Assembly (NCBI GenBank): GCA_943373175.1
Contig: CALSBM010000073.1
Span: 1-16,857 of the forward strand
DNA from: JAIXUI01 sp943373175
GTDB taxonomy: Bacteria > Bacteroidota > Bacteroidia > UBA7662 > JAIXUI01
DNA length: 16,857 nucleotides
Reading direction: 5' to 3'
The first letter of the stretch is position 1. Each line of letters starts with the position of its first letter. Below, piece by piece: positions 1 through 7,375 of this stretch. The notes beneath the pieces were generated by a model. The model worked only from the letters and a program-made list of their open reading frames with translations, had not been told where the DNA came from and did not search any database. The position numbers were made by a program, and so were the translations under genes.

Positions 1-400
1 AAGATTTATTGTTTAAAGCAAGGTCGAATTGTTCAAGAAGGGTTTCAACTAAGCTATCTGTTGTTCCGGGAAGGTGATATGCTTTTTTAACTGATTTCCC
101 AAGAAGTGAAATAATCCCATTGTTTCTACAAATGAAAACTTGATCATCGGATTCTATCAAAATTCTACTTTGATCTGTTGAATATACCGATTCAATATCA
201 ATGAAATGAATGGCGGGTTCTTGCAGGATCAAGCTAGCGTTTTTCACCTGCCAAGCCGCTTCATTGTTGTTATATTTGGACACTGAATGACTAAGCACTA
301 CCACTTTGAGGCCGAAGGCTACTTCCAACCTGTGTTGAATGACCGCACTAAGAAAGTTTTGGGCGCCCCAGGCAGTAGTAAGTGTTATGATTGCAGGCAT
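1..400 (-). CDS. SAM hydroxide adenosyltransferase-like protein (DUF62 family), N-terminal part, divergent
   Basis: Partial gene. It begins at the ATG at 400..398 and runs off the left edge, leaving about 133 residues. Translation opens with MPAIITLTTAWGAQNFLSAV, which aligns with the family's usual opening (M-x-IITLTTDFG-x-x-D-x-F/Y-V-x-A). It continues with LSHSVSKYNNNEAAWQVKNA, matching the family's ISH...PFN..EAA..LKNA block, and with FICRNNGIISLL, matching the YFIGPDNGI.S block. Known members hydrolyse S-adenosylmethionine to adenosine and methionine, and halogenase relatives share the fold. In this copy the conserved Asp of TTDFG is Ala and the following Phe is Trp, so SAM binding or catalysis may be altered. 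The gene is divergent from phoH, and the two start regions touch or overlap. In Bacteroidota a DUF62 gene beside phoH is a familiar arrangement, from memory. Family membership is fairly secure from the N-terminus; activity is not. Confidence 0.72.
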   Translation of the reverse strand, partial: MPAIITLTTAWGAQNFLSAVIQHRLEVAFGLKVVVLSHSVSKYNNNEAAWQVKNASLILQEPAIHFIDIESVYSTDQSRILIESDDQVFICRNNGIISLLGKSVKKAYHLPGTTDSLVETLLEQFDLALNNKS

Positions 401-1385
401 TCACAACAAAGTTAACATCTTGATTGAGTATATCTTTCCACTCGATGGTTTAGCGCTCGTAGCTTTTCTAGGGCCATCAGATTCTAATTTAAAATGGATT
501 AGACTCGCGTTTCCTGAAGTCATTTTTAATCTGAGAGCAGGAATGCTCAAATTCAGTGGTTCTACCATAGAAGTGGAACGACTGCGATCTGGTTTAGAAA
601 CGTTATTAGCTCGATTTCATCAAGTAGGGGAGTTGAACGATGAGGATTTCAAGTCAGTTTTTTCTACAAATGTTTCTTCAACAACTTCCAATACTTTCCA
701 GCAAGGCGATGCGGAGCCTTTAGTTTATGGCCCCAATGGATTTGTTGTTCGGGCTAAGACTGAGAACCAGAAGAGGCTGGTGAAATCGATAGAAGAGAAT
801 GATGTTCTCTTCGCAATAGGGCCTGCTGGGTCTGGAAAAACTTATACTGCGGTAGCTCTTGCTGTGCGTGCATTGAGAAATAGAGAAGTCAAGAAGATTA
901 TACTAACCAGACCGGCGGTAGAGGCTGGAGAAAACCTTGGTTTTCTGCCTGGGGATATGAAGGAGAAAATTGATCCTTATTTAAGGCCGTTGTATGACGC
1001 ACTTGGTGATATGATTCAGGCTGATAAACTGAAAGGTTATCTTGAAACGGGGATTATCGAAATTGCGCCTTTAGCTTTCATGCGCGGGCGAACACTGGAT
1101 AAGGCATTTGTTATTTTGGATGAAGCACAAAACGCTACAAAACTTCAGCTTAAAATGTTTCTCACTCGAATGGGACCAACTGCTAAGTTTATTATAACCG
1201 GAGACCTTACTCAGATTGATTTGCCGAGAAAGCAACATTCAGGACTAATTCAGGCAATTCGAATTCTTGAAGGTGTGGAAGGAATAGGCCAGGTTTATTT
1301 AACCGCCGACGATGTTTTGCGTCATAAATTAGTAAAACGAATTCTTCGAGCGTATGAACGTGACGAAGAATCTAATCCCCAATGA
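387..1385 (+). CDS. phoH: PhoH family P-loop ATPase
   Basis: PhoH-like NTPase, a cytosolic P-loop protein related to superfamily 1 helicase cores and linked in many bacteria to RNA metabolism. Counted from the ATG at 387 (332 residues), Walker A GPAGSGKT lies near 145-152. It is followed by ILTRPAVEAGENLGFLPGD, a Walker B FVILDEAQN, and FIITGDLTQIDLP, the full PhoH motif set. The reading frame is open back to 339, but that start would overlap the divergent DUF62 gene by 62 bp. The ATG at 387 overlaps it by 14 bp. A TTG at 420 removes the overlap and gives an N-terminus (IEYIFPLDGLALVAFLG) that fits relatives best, so the true start is 387 or 420. The stop overlaps the purC start as ATGA, which indicates translational coupling. 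Family assignment is secure; the cellular role is not well defined even in relatives. Confidence 0.95.
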   Translation: MIAGIHNKVNILIEYIFPLDGLALVAFLGPSDSNLKWIRLAFPEVIFNLRAGMLKFSGSTIEVERLRSGLETLLARFHQVGELNDEDFKSVFSTNVSSTTSNTFQQGDAEPLVYGPNGFVVRAKTENQKRLVKSIEENDVLFAIGPAGSGKTYTAVALAVRALRNREVKKIILTRPAVEAGENLGFLPGDMKEKIDPYLRPLYDALGDMIQADKLKGYLETGIIEIAPLAFMRGRTLDKAFVILDEAQNATKLQLKMFLTRMGPTAKFIITGDLTQIDLPRKQHSGLIQAIRILEGVEGIGQVYLTADDVLRHKLVKRILRAYERDEESNPQ

Positions 1386-2350
1386 ATATAATGCAGGCAG
1401 GATTAAGTAAAACTAACTTTGATCTTCCCGGTCAAATTAATCGTTATCAGGGAAAAGTACGCGACGTTTACTACCTCGAATCAAATCGGTTGGTAATTGT
1501 TGCAACAGATCGAATTTCAGCATTTGATGTGATTCTCCCCAAATGCATTCCGGGAAAAGGGAAAATACTGAATGAGGTAGCAGCTTTGATGCTGGATGCT
1601 TGTAGGGATATTGTTCCAAATTGGTTAACAGAAGTTCCAGTTGCGGGTGTTAGCATCGGGTATGCTTGTGAGCCAATAAAACTGGAAGTAGTTGTAAGGG
1701 CCTATCTGGCTGGCCATGCTGCAAGGCAATACGCCTTAGGCCACCGGATGCTGTGTGGTGTTTCAATGCCAGAAGGATTAATTGAAAATGCACCTTTCCT
1801 GATACCCGTAATTACTCCTTCAACAAAAGCATCTGAAGGCCATGATGAGGACATCAGTTTTGAGGAAGCTATTGCAACAGGATTAATTACACAGAATGAA
1901 GCAATTCAATTACAAAGTATCGCGCTCCGTCTGTTTGAAAGAGGAACTAAACTGGCTGCGGATCGTGGACTTATCCTCGTTGATACCAAATATGAATTTG
2001 GGCGATCAGTAAAGGGTGAAGTTATCTTAATAGATGAAATCCATACACCAGATTCTTCCCGCTATTTTGAAGCATCTGACTATGAGGAGCGTATGAAGCA
2101 GGGAATTCGCCCTCGGCAGTTATCCAAAGAATTTGTTAGGGAATGGCTAATTGCAGAAGGATTTCAAGGAAAAGAAGGGGAGAGTATTCCTGAAATGACT
2201 GAGAAGAAAGTGAAAGAGATACAAGAGCGCTATATTGAGTTGTACCAGAGGCTTACGGGGCGAGTTTTTGTCGAACCTGAAACGTCAACGTATGAAACTA
2301 TGGAAGAAAAGGTCATAGCTGCTTTGAACCGTATGACAAACAATTCGTAA
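1382..2350 (+). CDS. purC: phosphoribosylaminoimidazole-succinocarboxamide synthase (SAICAR synthetase)
   Basis: Cytosolic enzyme of de novo purine synthesis. It joins CAIR and L-aspartate with ATP to form SAICAR. The 322-residue protein carries the family hallmarks in order: YQGKVRDVYYL (phosphate-binding N-terminus, about 22-32), ATDRISAFD (about 41-49), CEPIKLEVVVRAYLAGHAARQ, TPSTKASEGHDEDIS, LILVDTKYEFG and IDEIHTPDSSRYF. The length fits the roughly 310-320 residue form usual in Bacteroidota, longer than the 235-residue E. coli type. The start ATG overlaps the phoH stop (ATGA); a second in-frame Met at codon 4 is an alternative. It sits second in the phoH-purC-STAS-rnz run, 26 bp before the STAS gene. 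No missing residue or frameshift is seen. Confidence 0.97.
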   Translation: MNIMQAGLSKTNFDLPGQINRYQGKVRDVYYLESNRLVIVATDRISAFDVILPKCIPGKGKILNEVAALMLDACRDIVPNWLTEVPVAGVSIGYACEPIKLEVVVRAYLAGHAARQYALGHRMLCGVSMPEGLIENAPFLIPVITPSTKASEGHDEDISFEEAIATGLITQNEAIQLQSIALRLFERGTKLAADRGLILVDTKYEFGRSVKGEVILIDEIHTPDSSRYFEASDYEERMKQGIRPRQLSKEFVREWLIAEGFQGKEGESIPEMTEKKVKEIQERYIELYQRLTGRVFVEPETSTYETMEEKVIAALNRMTNNS

Positions 2351-2376
2351 TTCCTTTATTACCTTTGGCCAGTAGC

Positions 2377-2757
2377 ATGAAAATTTTACTTGATAAGCAC
2401 GAAAAATACACTTCTGTTCAGCTTCAGGAGGAAAAGTTAGACTCGTCACTTTCAGCAGAGTTCAAATCTGAGTTTGTGTTTCTAAATTCTGAAGGAGTAC
2501 GCAATATCATTGTGGATATGGGGCAGATTGAGTATGTGGATAGTTCCGGATTAAGCGCATTACTGGTAGGTAACCGTTTGTGTAAGGCATCCGAAGGCTC
2601 ATTTATTTTGGCGCGTCCAACAGCAAACGTGCGGAAACTGATTCAAATCTCTCAATTAGAAACGGTGCTTTCTATTGTTCCTTCTTTAGAAGAGGCAGTA
2701 GATTTGGTTTTTATTGAAGAGATTGAGCGCGAATTAGGTGAAGGCGACGAAGAATAA
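2377..2757 (+). CDS. STAS-domain protein (anti-sigma factor antagonist-like)
   Basis: Small single-domain STAS protein of 126 residues from the ATG at 2377. A TTG at 2365 is in frame, but the conserved N-terminus (MKILLDKHEKYTSVQL) begins at the ATG. The key element is IEYVDSSGLSALLVGNRLC. The DSSG loop at about 55-58 holds the serine that is phosphorylated in SpoIIAA-type anti-anti-sigma factors. The C-terminal tail is strongly acidic (EEIERELGEGDEE). No anti-sigma kinase or sigma factor is encoded nearby, so a partner-switching role is only inferred from the fold. In Bacteroidota this protein commonly sits just upstream of RNase Z, as here with 6 bp between them, which argues for co-expression. 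The binding partner is unknown. Confidence 0.88.
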   Translation: MKILLDKHEKYTSVQLQEEKLDSSLSAEFKSEFVFLNSEGVRNIIVDMGQIEYVDSSGLSALLVGNRLCKASEGSFILARPTANVRKLIQISQLETVLSIVPSLEEAVDLVFIEEIERELGEGDEE

Positions 2758-2763
2758 GAAATA

Positions 2764-3558
2764 ATGAGTAGTGTCCTACCCTTTGAAGTGCACATTCTGG
2801 GCTCGGGCTCTGCTACTCCTGTACCTTGGAGAAATCCTTCAGGGCAATTATTAGTGTACAATCAACTCAGGATTCTTATCGATTGTGGAGAAGGTACCCA
2901 GATGCAATTGCTTCGTTTTGAGCTAAAGTTGGGGAAAATTGACCATGTGTGTATTTCTCACTTACATGGAGACCACTACTTTGGACTTCCTGGACTTCTC
3001 ACTGCTTGGCATTTAACGGGGAGAATAAAACCGCTTCATATTTACGGACCACAAGGATTAGAAGAAATACTTAATCTTATTTTCAGTCATAGTGGTGGAC
3101 CCTTGAATTATTCTTTGGTCTTTCATGTAACAAATCCGAATCGAACAATGGAGTGGGAAATTGAAGAGCAGCTAAAGCTGAAATCAATACCATTGAAGCA
3201 TCGAGTATCTACGACAGGTTTTCTTATAGAGGAATTAGCAACACCGAATTCGGCAAGTTATGCGTATTTATCTGATACTTTGTATTACCCAGGATTAGCC
3301 CATGAGGTAGGTGAGGTGAACTTGTTATATCATGAAGCTACTTTCACAGAAGATTTGGCACAAAAAGCAGAAGCAACCGGGCATAGTACAGCGAGACAGG
3401 CAGCAATGATTGCACAATCCTGCAACGCTCAACAGTTGATAATCGGACATTTTTCTGCTAGATACATAGACACAGAAGGACATCTTGCAGAAGCACAAGA
3501 GGTTTTTGTGAATACTAAAATTGCAGAAGAAGGAAAGTGCTTCTCAATCAGGGGATAG
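2764..3558 (+). CDS. rnz: ribonuclease Z-like MBL-fold protein lacking the flexible arm
   Basis: Metallo-beta-lactamase-fold protein of 264 residues of the RNase Z family, which matures tRNA 3' ends. Visible motifs are ILGSGSATP (11-19), the zinc motif SHLHGDH (65-71), the ligand His of PLKHR (146), the ligand Asp of YLSDT (171), YHEATF (189-194), HST (207-209) and IIGHFSARY (H229). All expected metal ligands are present. The protein is about 40 residues shorter than the usual 300-310. The whole deficit lies between H146 and D171, 25 residues apart here against roughly 70 in B. subtilis and E. coli RNase Z. That segment forms the protruding arm (exosite) that grips tRNA, so the enzyme may have reduced or altered tRNA processing. 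It is last in its operon, and its 3' end overlaps the convergent protease gene by 11 bp. Family is secure; the precise activity is open. Confidence 0.93.
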   Translation: MSSVLPFEVHILGSGSATPVPWRNPSGQLLVYNQLRILIDCGEGTQMQLLRFELKLGKIDHVCISHLHGDHYFGLPGLLTAWHLTGRIKPLHIYGPQGLEEILNLIFSHSGGPLNYSLVFHVTNPNRTMEWEIEEQLKLKSIPLKHRVSTTGFLIEELATPNSASYAYLSDTLYYPGLAHEVGEVNLLYHEATFTEDLAQKAEATGHSTARQAAMIAQSCNAQQLIIGHFSARYIDTEGHLAEAQEVFVNTKIAEEGKCFSIRG

Positions 3559-5170
3559 CAATCGCCGATTGCGGATTTCTGTTTTTTGCTTTTGTATGTA
3601 TAGATTCTAGTGCTTTATTAATAAATGCATCATCCCGAGTAAGGTTGTTATAATAGAATTCAGAACCGTATAGTAATCTTGCTATTTGTAGCTGAGTAAT
3701 TTTTTTGAGCGACCGATACCATTTCATCTGAATCAATACTTGGCTTTTAATTCCCAACCAATTTGATAGTTTTTGAAGGAGTTGTTCTTTGCCGTAGAGT
3801 TGAAAAAAAGCGTTGCCTTGGTATCGGCTCAACCAAGCCTCCCGTGAATGATCGGTTAATCGAGAAAGGAAGTCGTTGAGGTCTAAATCCTGATTATCCA
3901 AATAACGGAACAGCCCATCGGCGGTAGTATCCATAGGCACAAAGACATCGGGATTAATGCCACCACCACCAAAAACTGTACGCCCCTGAGCGGTTTTAAA
4001 CATTTGGCTGCTGTCAGGTTGGAAAGCAGAAGCGTCGAACAATTCACCGCTATTCCAGCGATTTTGCCAATCTTCTAAAAAATCAGCTTCTCCAAGGCTA
4101 TAATCACGTTGAATACATCTACCACTTGGGGAGTAGTAGCGCGCAATGGTAAGGCGAACGGCACTTCCATCGCTTAAGTCGAATTGTTCCTGAACCAGTC
4201 CTTTGCCGTAGGAGCGTCTTCCGATGATCACCGCACGGTCATGATCCTGAAGTGCTCCAGCCACAACTTCAGAAGCAGAAGCTGTATTCTCATTAATCAA
4301 AATCACCATTCTGCCTTTTTCAAAACGCCCCATACCGGTAGCGTACATTTCACGCAATGGTGCATGCGCGCCCTGGGTGTAAGTAATGAGTAAGTCTTCC
4401 TCCAAAAATTCATCACTCAATCCGATGGCTGCATCAAGGTAACCACCGGGATTGTCTCTTAAATCGAGCACCAGATTCTCCATGCCTTTTGCTCTTAAGA
4501 TGGTGAAGGCTTTTCTAAATTCTTCAAGCGTACTCGCGCTAAATTTATTGAGTTTGATAAAGCCGGTTTTATCCTCAATCATGAAGGCTGTTTCAATGCT
4601 ATGTATGGGAATACGGCTTCGAGTGAGCTTTTTTGACATAAACATCCCCGATGATTTCTTCACCTTCAATTGAACTGTTGTGCCTTCGGAGCCACGGATA
4701 GCATTTTGTATAGTGTCGTTATTCAGCCATGAACCAGTAAAGTTCCTCTGGTTTACTTGCACTATGCGGTCACCGGGTTTTAATCCGGCCTTTTCTGCCG
4801 GACCACCGGGAACAACAGCACTTACTACTAACGAATCATCCAAAATCAGGTATTCAATTCCAATACCTTGAAAATTGCCTTCTAAAGGTTCATTAAAAGC
4901 CTGAAGTTCAGAAGACGGAATAAAGCTAGAAAATGGGTCTAACCTGGAGAGAAGTACTTCAATTCCCAGTTGGTTTAAACTGTCGTCGCTAAGTTCGTCA
5001 ACATAATTATGGCGGATTAATCTGCTCACTTCCTTTAGGCGATTAGCGCTATCTGAGCCAGAAGAGCCATTAGGGTTGAACCTATGGCCGAGTAACATGC
5101 CAACCGCTAATGAAGCGGAAATCATCAACGGAAGAAAAACAGAGTAACGACCCTTTTCTACTTCTTGCAA
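3548..5170 (-). CDS. C-terminal processing peptidase, S41 family (CtpA/Prc-like), membrane-anchored with PDZ domain
   Basis: Serine protease of the carboxyl-terminal processing family, acting in the periplasm on envelope proteins. From the TTG at 5170 (540 residues) it has a short N-terminal anchor (FLPLMISASLAVGMLLG, about 12-28) and a PDZ domain near 100-170 (FQGIGIEYLILDDSLVV, ending with AEKAGLKPGDRIVQVN). An S41 catalytic region follows, with LDLRDNPGGYLDAA, the nucleophile in TASASEV (about 298) and the lysine in YGKGLVQ (about 323). The frame is open to 5275, but that would read through the divergent murQ start and add residues not expected in the family. TTG gives QEVEKGRYSVFLPLM, close to relatives' N-termini. 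The last residues (RNPQSAIAIP) look like read-through into an intergenic repeat. MurQ is divergent 51 bp away. Confidence 0.93.
   Translation of the reverse strand: MQEVEKGRYSVFLPLMISASLAVGMLLGHRFNPNGSSGSDSANRLKEVSRLIRHNYVDELSDDSLNQLGIEVLLSRLDPFSSFIPSSELQAFNEPLEGNFQGIGIEYLILDDSLVVSAVVPGGPAEKAGLKPGDRIVQVNQRNFTGSWLNNDTIQNAIRGSEGTTVQLKVKKSSGMFMSKKLTRSRIPIHSIETAFMIEDKTGFIKLNKFSASTLEEFRKAFTILRAKGMENLVLDLRDNPGGYLDAAIGLSDEFLEEDLLITYTQGAHAPLREMYATGMGRFEKGRMVILINENTASASEVVAGALQDHDRAVIIGRRSYGKGLVQEQFDLSDGSAVRLTIARYYSPSGRCIQRDYSLGEADFLEDWQNRWNSGELFDASAFQPDSSQMFKTAQGRTVFGGGGINPDVFVPMDTTADGLFRYLDNQDLDLNDFLSRLTDHSREAWLSRYQGNAFFQLYGKEQLLQKLSNWLGIKSQVLIQMKWYRSLKKITQLQIARLLYGSEFYYNNLTRDDAFINKALESIHTKAKNRNPQSAIAIP
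3558..3587 (+). terminator. possible hairpin plus T-run downstream of rnz
   Basis: GCAATC (3558-3563), loop GCC, and GATTGC (3567-3572) form a 6-bp stem. A T6 run follows at 3582-3587, about nine bases after the stem. The gap between stem and T-run is longer than in a classical intrinsic terminator, and the element lies inside the last codons of the convergent protease gene. It is therefore only a candidate terminator for the phoH-rnz operon. Confidence 0.22.
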
Positions 5171-5187
5171 TGCCTTGAATTGAAGCG

Positions 5188-5195
5188 CAAATATA
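5188..5195 (-). promoter_or_regulatory. candidate -7 promoter element for the S41 protease gene
   Basis: On the minus strand the sequence reads TATATTTG, a full match to the Bacteroidota -7 consensus TAnnTTTG. It lies about 17 bases upstream of the likely TTG start at 5170. No good TTTG -33 box is visible at the usual 19-21 bp spacing. About eight such matches are expected by chance in a window this size, so support comes mainly from the position. Confidence 0.33.
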
Positions 5196-5221
5196 TCATC
5201 TGAATACTGTTGTTTTGTGTT

Positions 5222-6043
5222 GTGAACGACAACAAGCTCACGGAAAAAGCGTCCAGGCATGATAATCTGGAGCAAATGAGTACTGAAGAGTTACTCCGTG
5301 GAATCAATCAGGAAGACAAATCCGTTCCAGGAGTAATAGAAATGGCTATACCGCAAATTGAAAAGTTGGTTGAAGCAATAGTTTCACGGCTTCAAGACAG
5401 CGGGCGGTTGTTTTATATCGGGGCTGGCACAAGTGGTCGATTAGGAATCGTAGATGCTTCTGAATGCCCACCTACTTATGGTGTGCCGCATGATTTGGTA
5501 AACGGAATCATTGCAGGCGGTGATGGCGCAATTAGAAGGGCTGTAGAGTTTGCCGAGGACGATACACACCAAGCTTGGTTAGATTTACTTGCAGCAGGAA
5601 TTGAACAAGGTGATGTTGTAGTCGGGATTACGGCTTCAGGAACAACTCCTTATGTGTTAGGAGGAATAGAACAATGTAGAATTAACGGAGTTATCACCGG
5701 TGGAATTTCCTGCAATCCTCAGTCTTTGTTGTCCAACTTAGTAGATTTTCCAATTGAAGTTGTAACTGGTCCTGAGTTCGTTACGGGTTCTACCAGAATG
5801 AAAGCGGGGACAGCTCAAAAATTGGTGCTGAATATGATTTCTACGGCAACGATGATACGTTTGGGTAGAGTGAAAGGCAATAGGATGATAGACATGCAAC
5901 TCAGTAATCATAAACTGATTGATCGAGGAGTGAATATGCTGGTCATCAGTTTAGGTATTTCGGACGAAAAAGCAAGAACACTGCTGAATCAATACGGTTC
6001 TGTAAGAAAGGTTCAGGAAATGTGGACAGGGGATTTCTTATGA
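5222..6043 (+). CDS. murQ: N-acetylmuramic acid 6-phosphate etherase
   Basis: Cytosolic SIS-domain lyase that cleaves the lactyl ether of MurNAc-6-phosphate to GlcNAc-6-phosphate and D-lactate, a step of peptidoglycan recycling. From a GTG at 5222 the protein has 273 residues and begins NDNKLTEKASRHDNLEQMS, the standard family opening. A TTG at 5210 is also in frame but adds FCVV, which has no counterpart. Hallmarks are FYIGAGTSGRLGIVDASECPPTYG (general acid/base Glu in ASECPP, about 81), AEDD (Glu about 112), ITASGTTPYV, and TGSTRMKAGTAQKLVLNMIST. Length is normal. The stop overlaps the ATG of the ABC permease (ATGA), so the two are translationally coupled. No MurNAc importer or kinase is visible here. 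Confidence 0.96.
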   Translation: MNDNKLTEKASRHDNLEQMSTEELLRGINQEDKSVPGVIEMAIPQIEKLVEAIVSRLQDSGRLFYIGAGTSGRLGIVDASECPPTYGVPHDLVNGIIAGGDGAIRRAVEFAEDDTHQAWLDLLAAGIEQGDVVVGITASGTTPYVLGGIEQCRINGVITGGISCNPQSLLSNLVDFPIEVVTGPEFVTGSTRMKAGTAQKLVLNMISTATMIRLGRVKGNRMIDMQLSNHKLIDRGVNMLVISLGISDEKARTLLNQYGSVRKVQEMWTGDFL

Positions 6044-7272
6044 AAGGGATTGAGAATCTGAAAATCGCCCTTGAAGCGATAAAGGGCAACAAATTGAGGT
6101 CTATCCTCACGGCATTAATCATTTCCATTGGCATCATGGCTTTAGTTGGCATCCTTACTTCTATTGATGCACTTGAAAAGTCGATGACAGCAACCTTCTC
6201 TAGTGTAGGCTCCAACACGTTTAATATTAGAAATCGGGGGCTAAACATCAATTTCGGAGGGCCAAGAAGGCGAATGGCGGCTGCTAGGCCCATCAGCTAT
6301 GAAGATGCGCAGAACTTTAAGAAGCGGTATCGCTACCCTGCAACGGTTTCTGTAAGTTGTATAGTTTCAAGAGTTGGTGTATTGAAGTATGAAAGGAAGA
6401 AGTCGAATCCTAATGTTATCGTATTTGGTTCCGACGACAACTATTTATCAGCCGGAGGCTATACCCTTTCTGAAGGAAGAAATTTTACCCCGAACGACTT
6501 GCGCTATGCAACTCAGTTGGTATTGATTGGGAGTGAAATCAAAAAGCTGCTGTTTAAAAGCGTTGATCCGATTGGAAAAATGCTCACCGTAGGTTCTTCT
6601 AAATACAGGGTTGTAGGCGTTATTGCTTCAAAGGGTTCCTCTTTTGGGATGAATGCAGACCGCTCCGTAGTGATTCCAATATCTAATGCACGAACGTTTT
6701 TCGCTGACAGTAAACGCAATCATGCCATCGCAGTCACCGTCAATCACCCGTCGGAAATTGATTTAGCTGTAAATGAAGCGACCGGGCTTTTTCGGATTGT
6801 GCGTAGGTTAAGATTGGATCAAGAAGAAAATTTTGCTGTAATCAAGAGCGATAGTTTTGCTCAAAAACTGATTGAAAACTTGAGTTTCATTTCTTATGCA
6901 GCTACCGGAATCGGCTTTATTACTTTGCTGGGTGCTGCCATTGGGCTCATGAATATCATGTTGGTTTCTGTAACAGAGCGCACCAAGGAAATAGGCATAC
7001 GAAAGGCCCTTGGTGCTACACAAAAAACGATACGACAACAGTTTCTTATGGAGGCGATTGCAATCGGACAAATGGGGGGGATTTTGGGAGTTATCCTTGG
7101 AATTTTCATTGGAAACATGGTATCTTTTTTTGTGGGCATTGGATTTATTATACCATGGGGATGGATTTTGGGTGGAGTAGTGATTTGTTTTCTGGTTGGG
7201 TTGGTTTCGGGGTATTATCCGGCAGCCAAAGCGGCTCGCTTAGACCCAATTGAAGCATTGCGTTACGAATAG
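6040..7272 (+). CDS. ABC transporter permease, MacB/FtsX type
   Basis: Inner-membrane permease of 410 residues from the ATG at 6040; a GTG at 6022 is in frame but lies inside murQ. The layout is the MacB-like one. One N-terminal membrane helix (LTALIISIGIMALVGILTSI, about 18-38) comes first, then a large periplasmic domain of roughly 40-270. Three C-terminal helices follow, from about LSFISYAATGIGFITLLGAA to GYYPAAKAARLDPIEALRYE. The signature TERTKEIGIRKALGAT lies between the first two C-terminal helices, and the ending PAAKAARLDPIEALRYE is typical. No ATPase subunit is encoded in the window, so its partner must be elsewhere. Substrate is unknown: relatives move lipoproteins, lipids or peptides, or transmit force to cell-wall enzymes. 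Coupling to murQ hints at a cell-envelope role. A G7 run (7074-7080) occurs in the gene but the frame is intact. Confidence 0.93.
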   Translation: MKGIENLKIALEAIKGNKLRSILTALIISIGIMALVGILTSIDALEKSMTATFSSVGSNTFNIRNRGLNINFGGPRRRMAAARPISYEDAQNFKKRYRYPATVSVSCIVSRVGVLKYERKKSNPNVIVFGSDDNYLSAGGYTLSEGRNFTPNDLRYATQLVLIGSEIKKLLFKSVDPIGKMLTVGSSKYRVVGVIASKGSSFGMNADRSVVIPISNARTFFADSKRNHAIAVTVNHPSEIDLAVNEATGLFRIVRRLRLDQEENFAVIKSDSFAQKLIENLSFISYAATGIGFITLLGAAIGLMNIMLVSVTERTKEIGIRKALGATQKTIRQQFLMEAIAIGQMGGILGVILGIFIGNMVSFFVGIGFIIPWGWILGGVVICFLVGLVSGYYPAAKAARLDPIEALRYE

Positions 7273-7312
7273 GGCAAGCAAAAAGGATAATTAATAGAAT
7301 CCGTATCAAATG

Positions 7313-7322
7313 GTTACGTAAC
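7313..7322. promoter_or_regulatory. 10-bp palindrome upstream of the response-regulator operon
   Basis: GTTACGTAAC is a perfect 10-bp inverted repeat in the intergenic gap 7273-7398, just upstream of the candidate -33 region. It could be an operator half of the leader together with the 14-bp palindrome at 7376, but no protein is known to bind it. Confidence 0.25.
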
Positions 7323-7347
7323 TTTCTTATATATCAACCTCGTTGCT

Positions 7348-7355
7348 TAGCTTTG
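7348..7355 (+). promoter_or_regulatory. candidate -7 promoter element for the signalling/ispE operon
   Basis: TAGCTTTG matches the Bacteroidota -7 consensus TAnnTTTG. A TTTC at 7323-7326 is one base off the TTTG -33 box, with 21-bp spacing. The element lies in the only sizeable gap before the operon, 43 bp upstream of the ATG at 7399, which is where a promoter is expected. Confidence 0.42.
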
Positions 7356-7375
7356 CTATCAAGCGTTTGCGAGTA

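Noticed and set aside
271..278. TATATTTG as a plus-strand promoter for phoH
   Set aside because: A perfect -7 match, but it lies inside the DUF62 coding region more than 100 bp upstream with no -33 box. Several such matches are expected by chance.
339..386. Extended phoH N-terminus from an earlier in-frame start at 339
   Set aside because: It would overlap the divergent DUF62 gene by 62 bp, and the extra residues do not resemble PhoH N-termini; 387 or TTG 420 is better.
5946..6293. 115-codon minus-strand open frame across the murQ/permease junction
   Set aside because: Antisense shadow of two well-supported genes; no motif or start-site support.
7074..7080. G7 run in the ABC permease as a phase-variation tract
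   Set aside because: Only seven bases, the frame is intact, and nothing suggests on/off switching of this gene.
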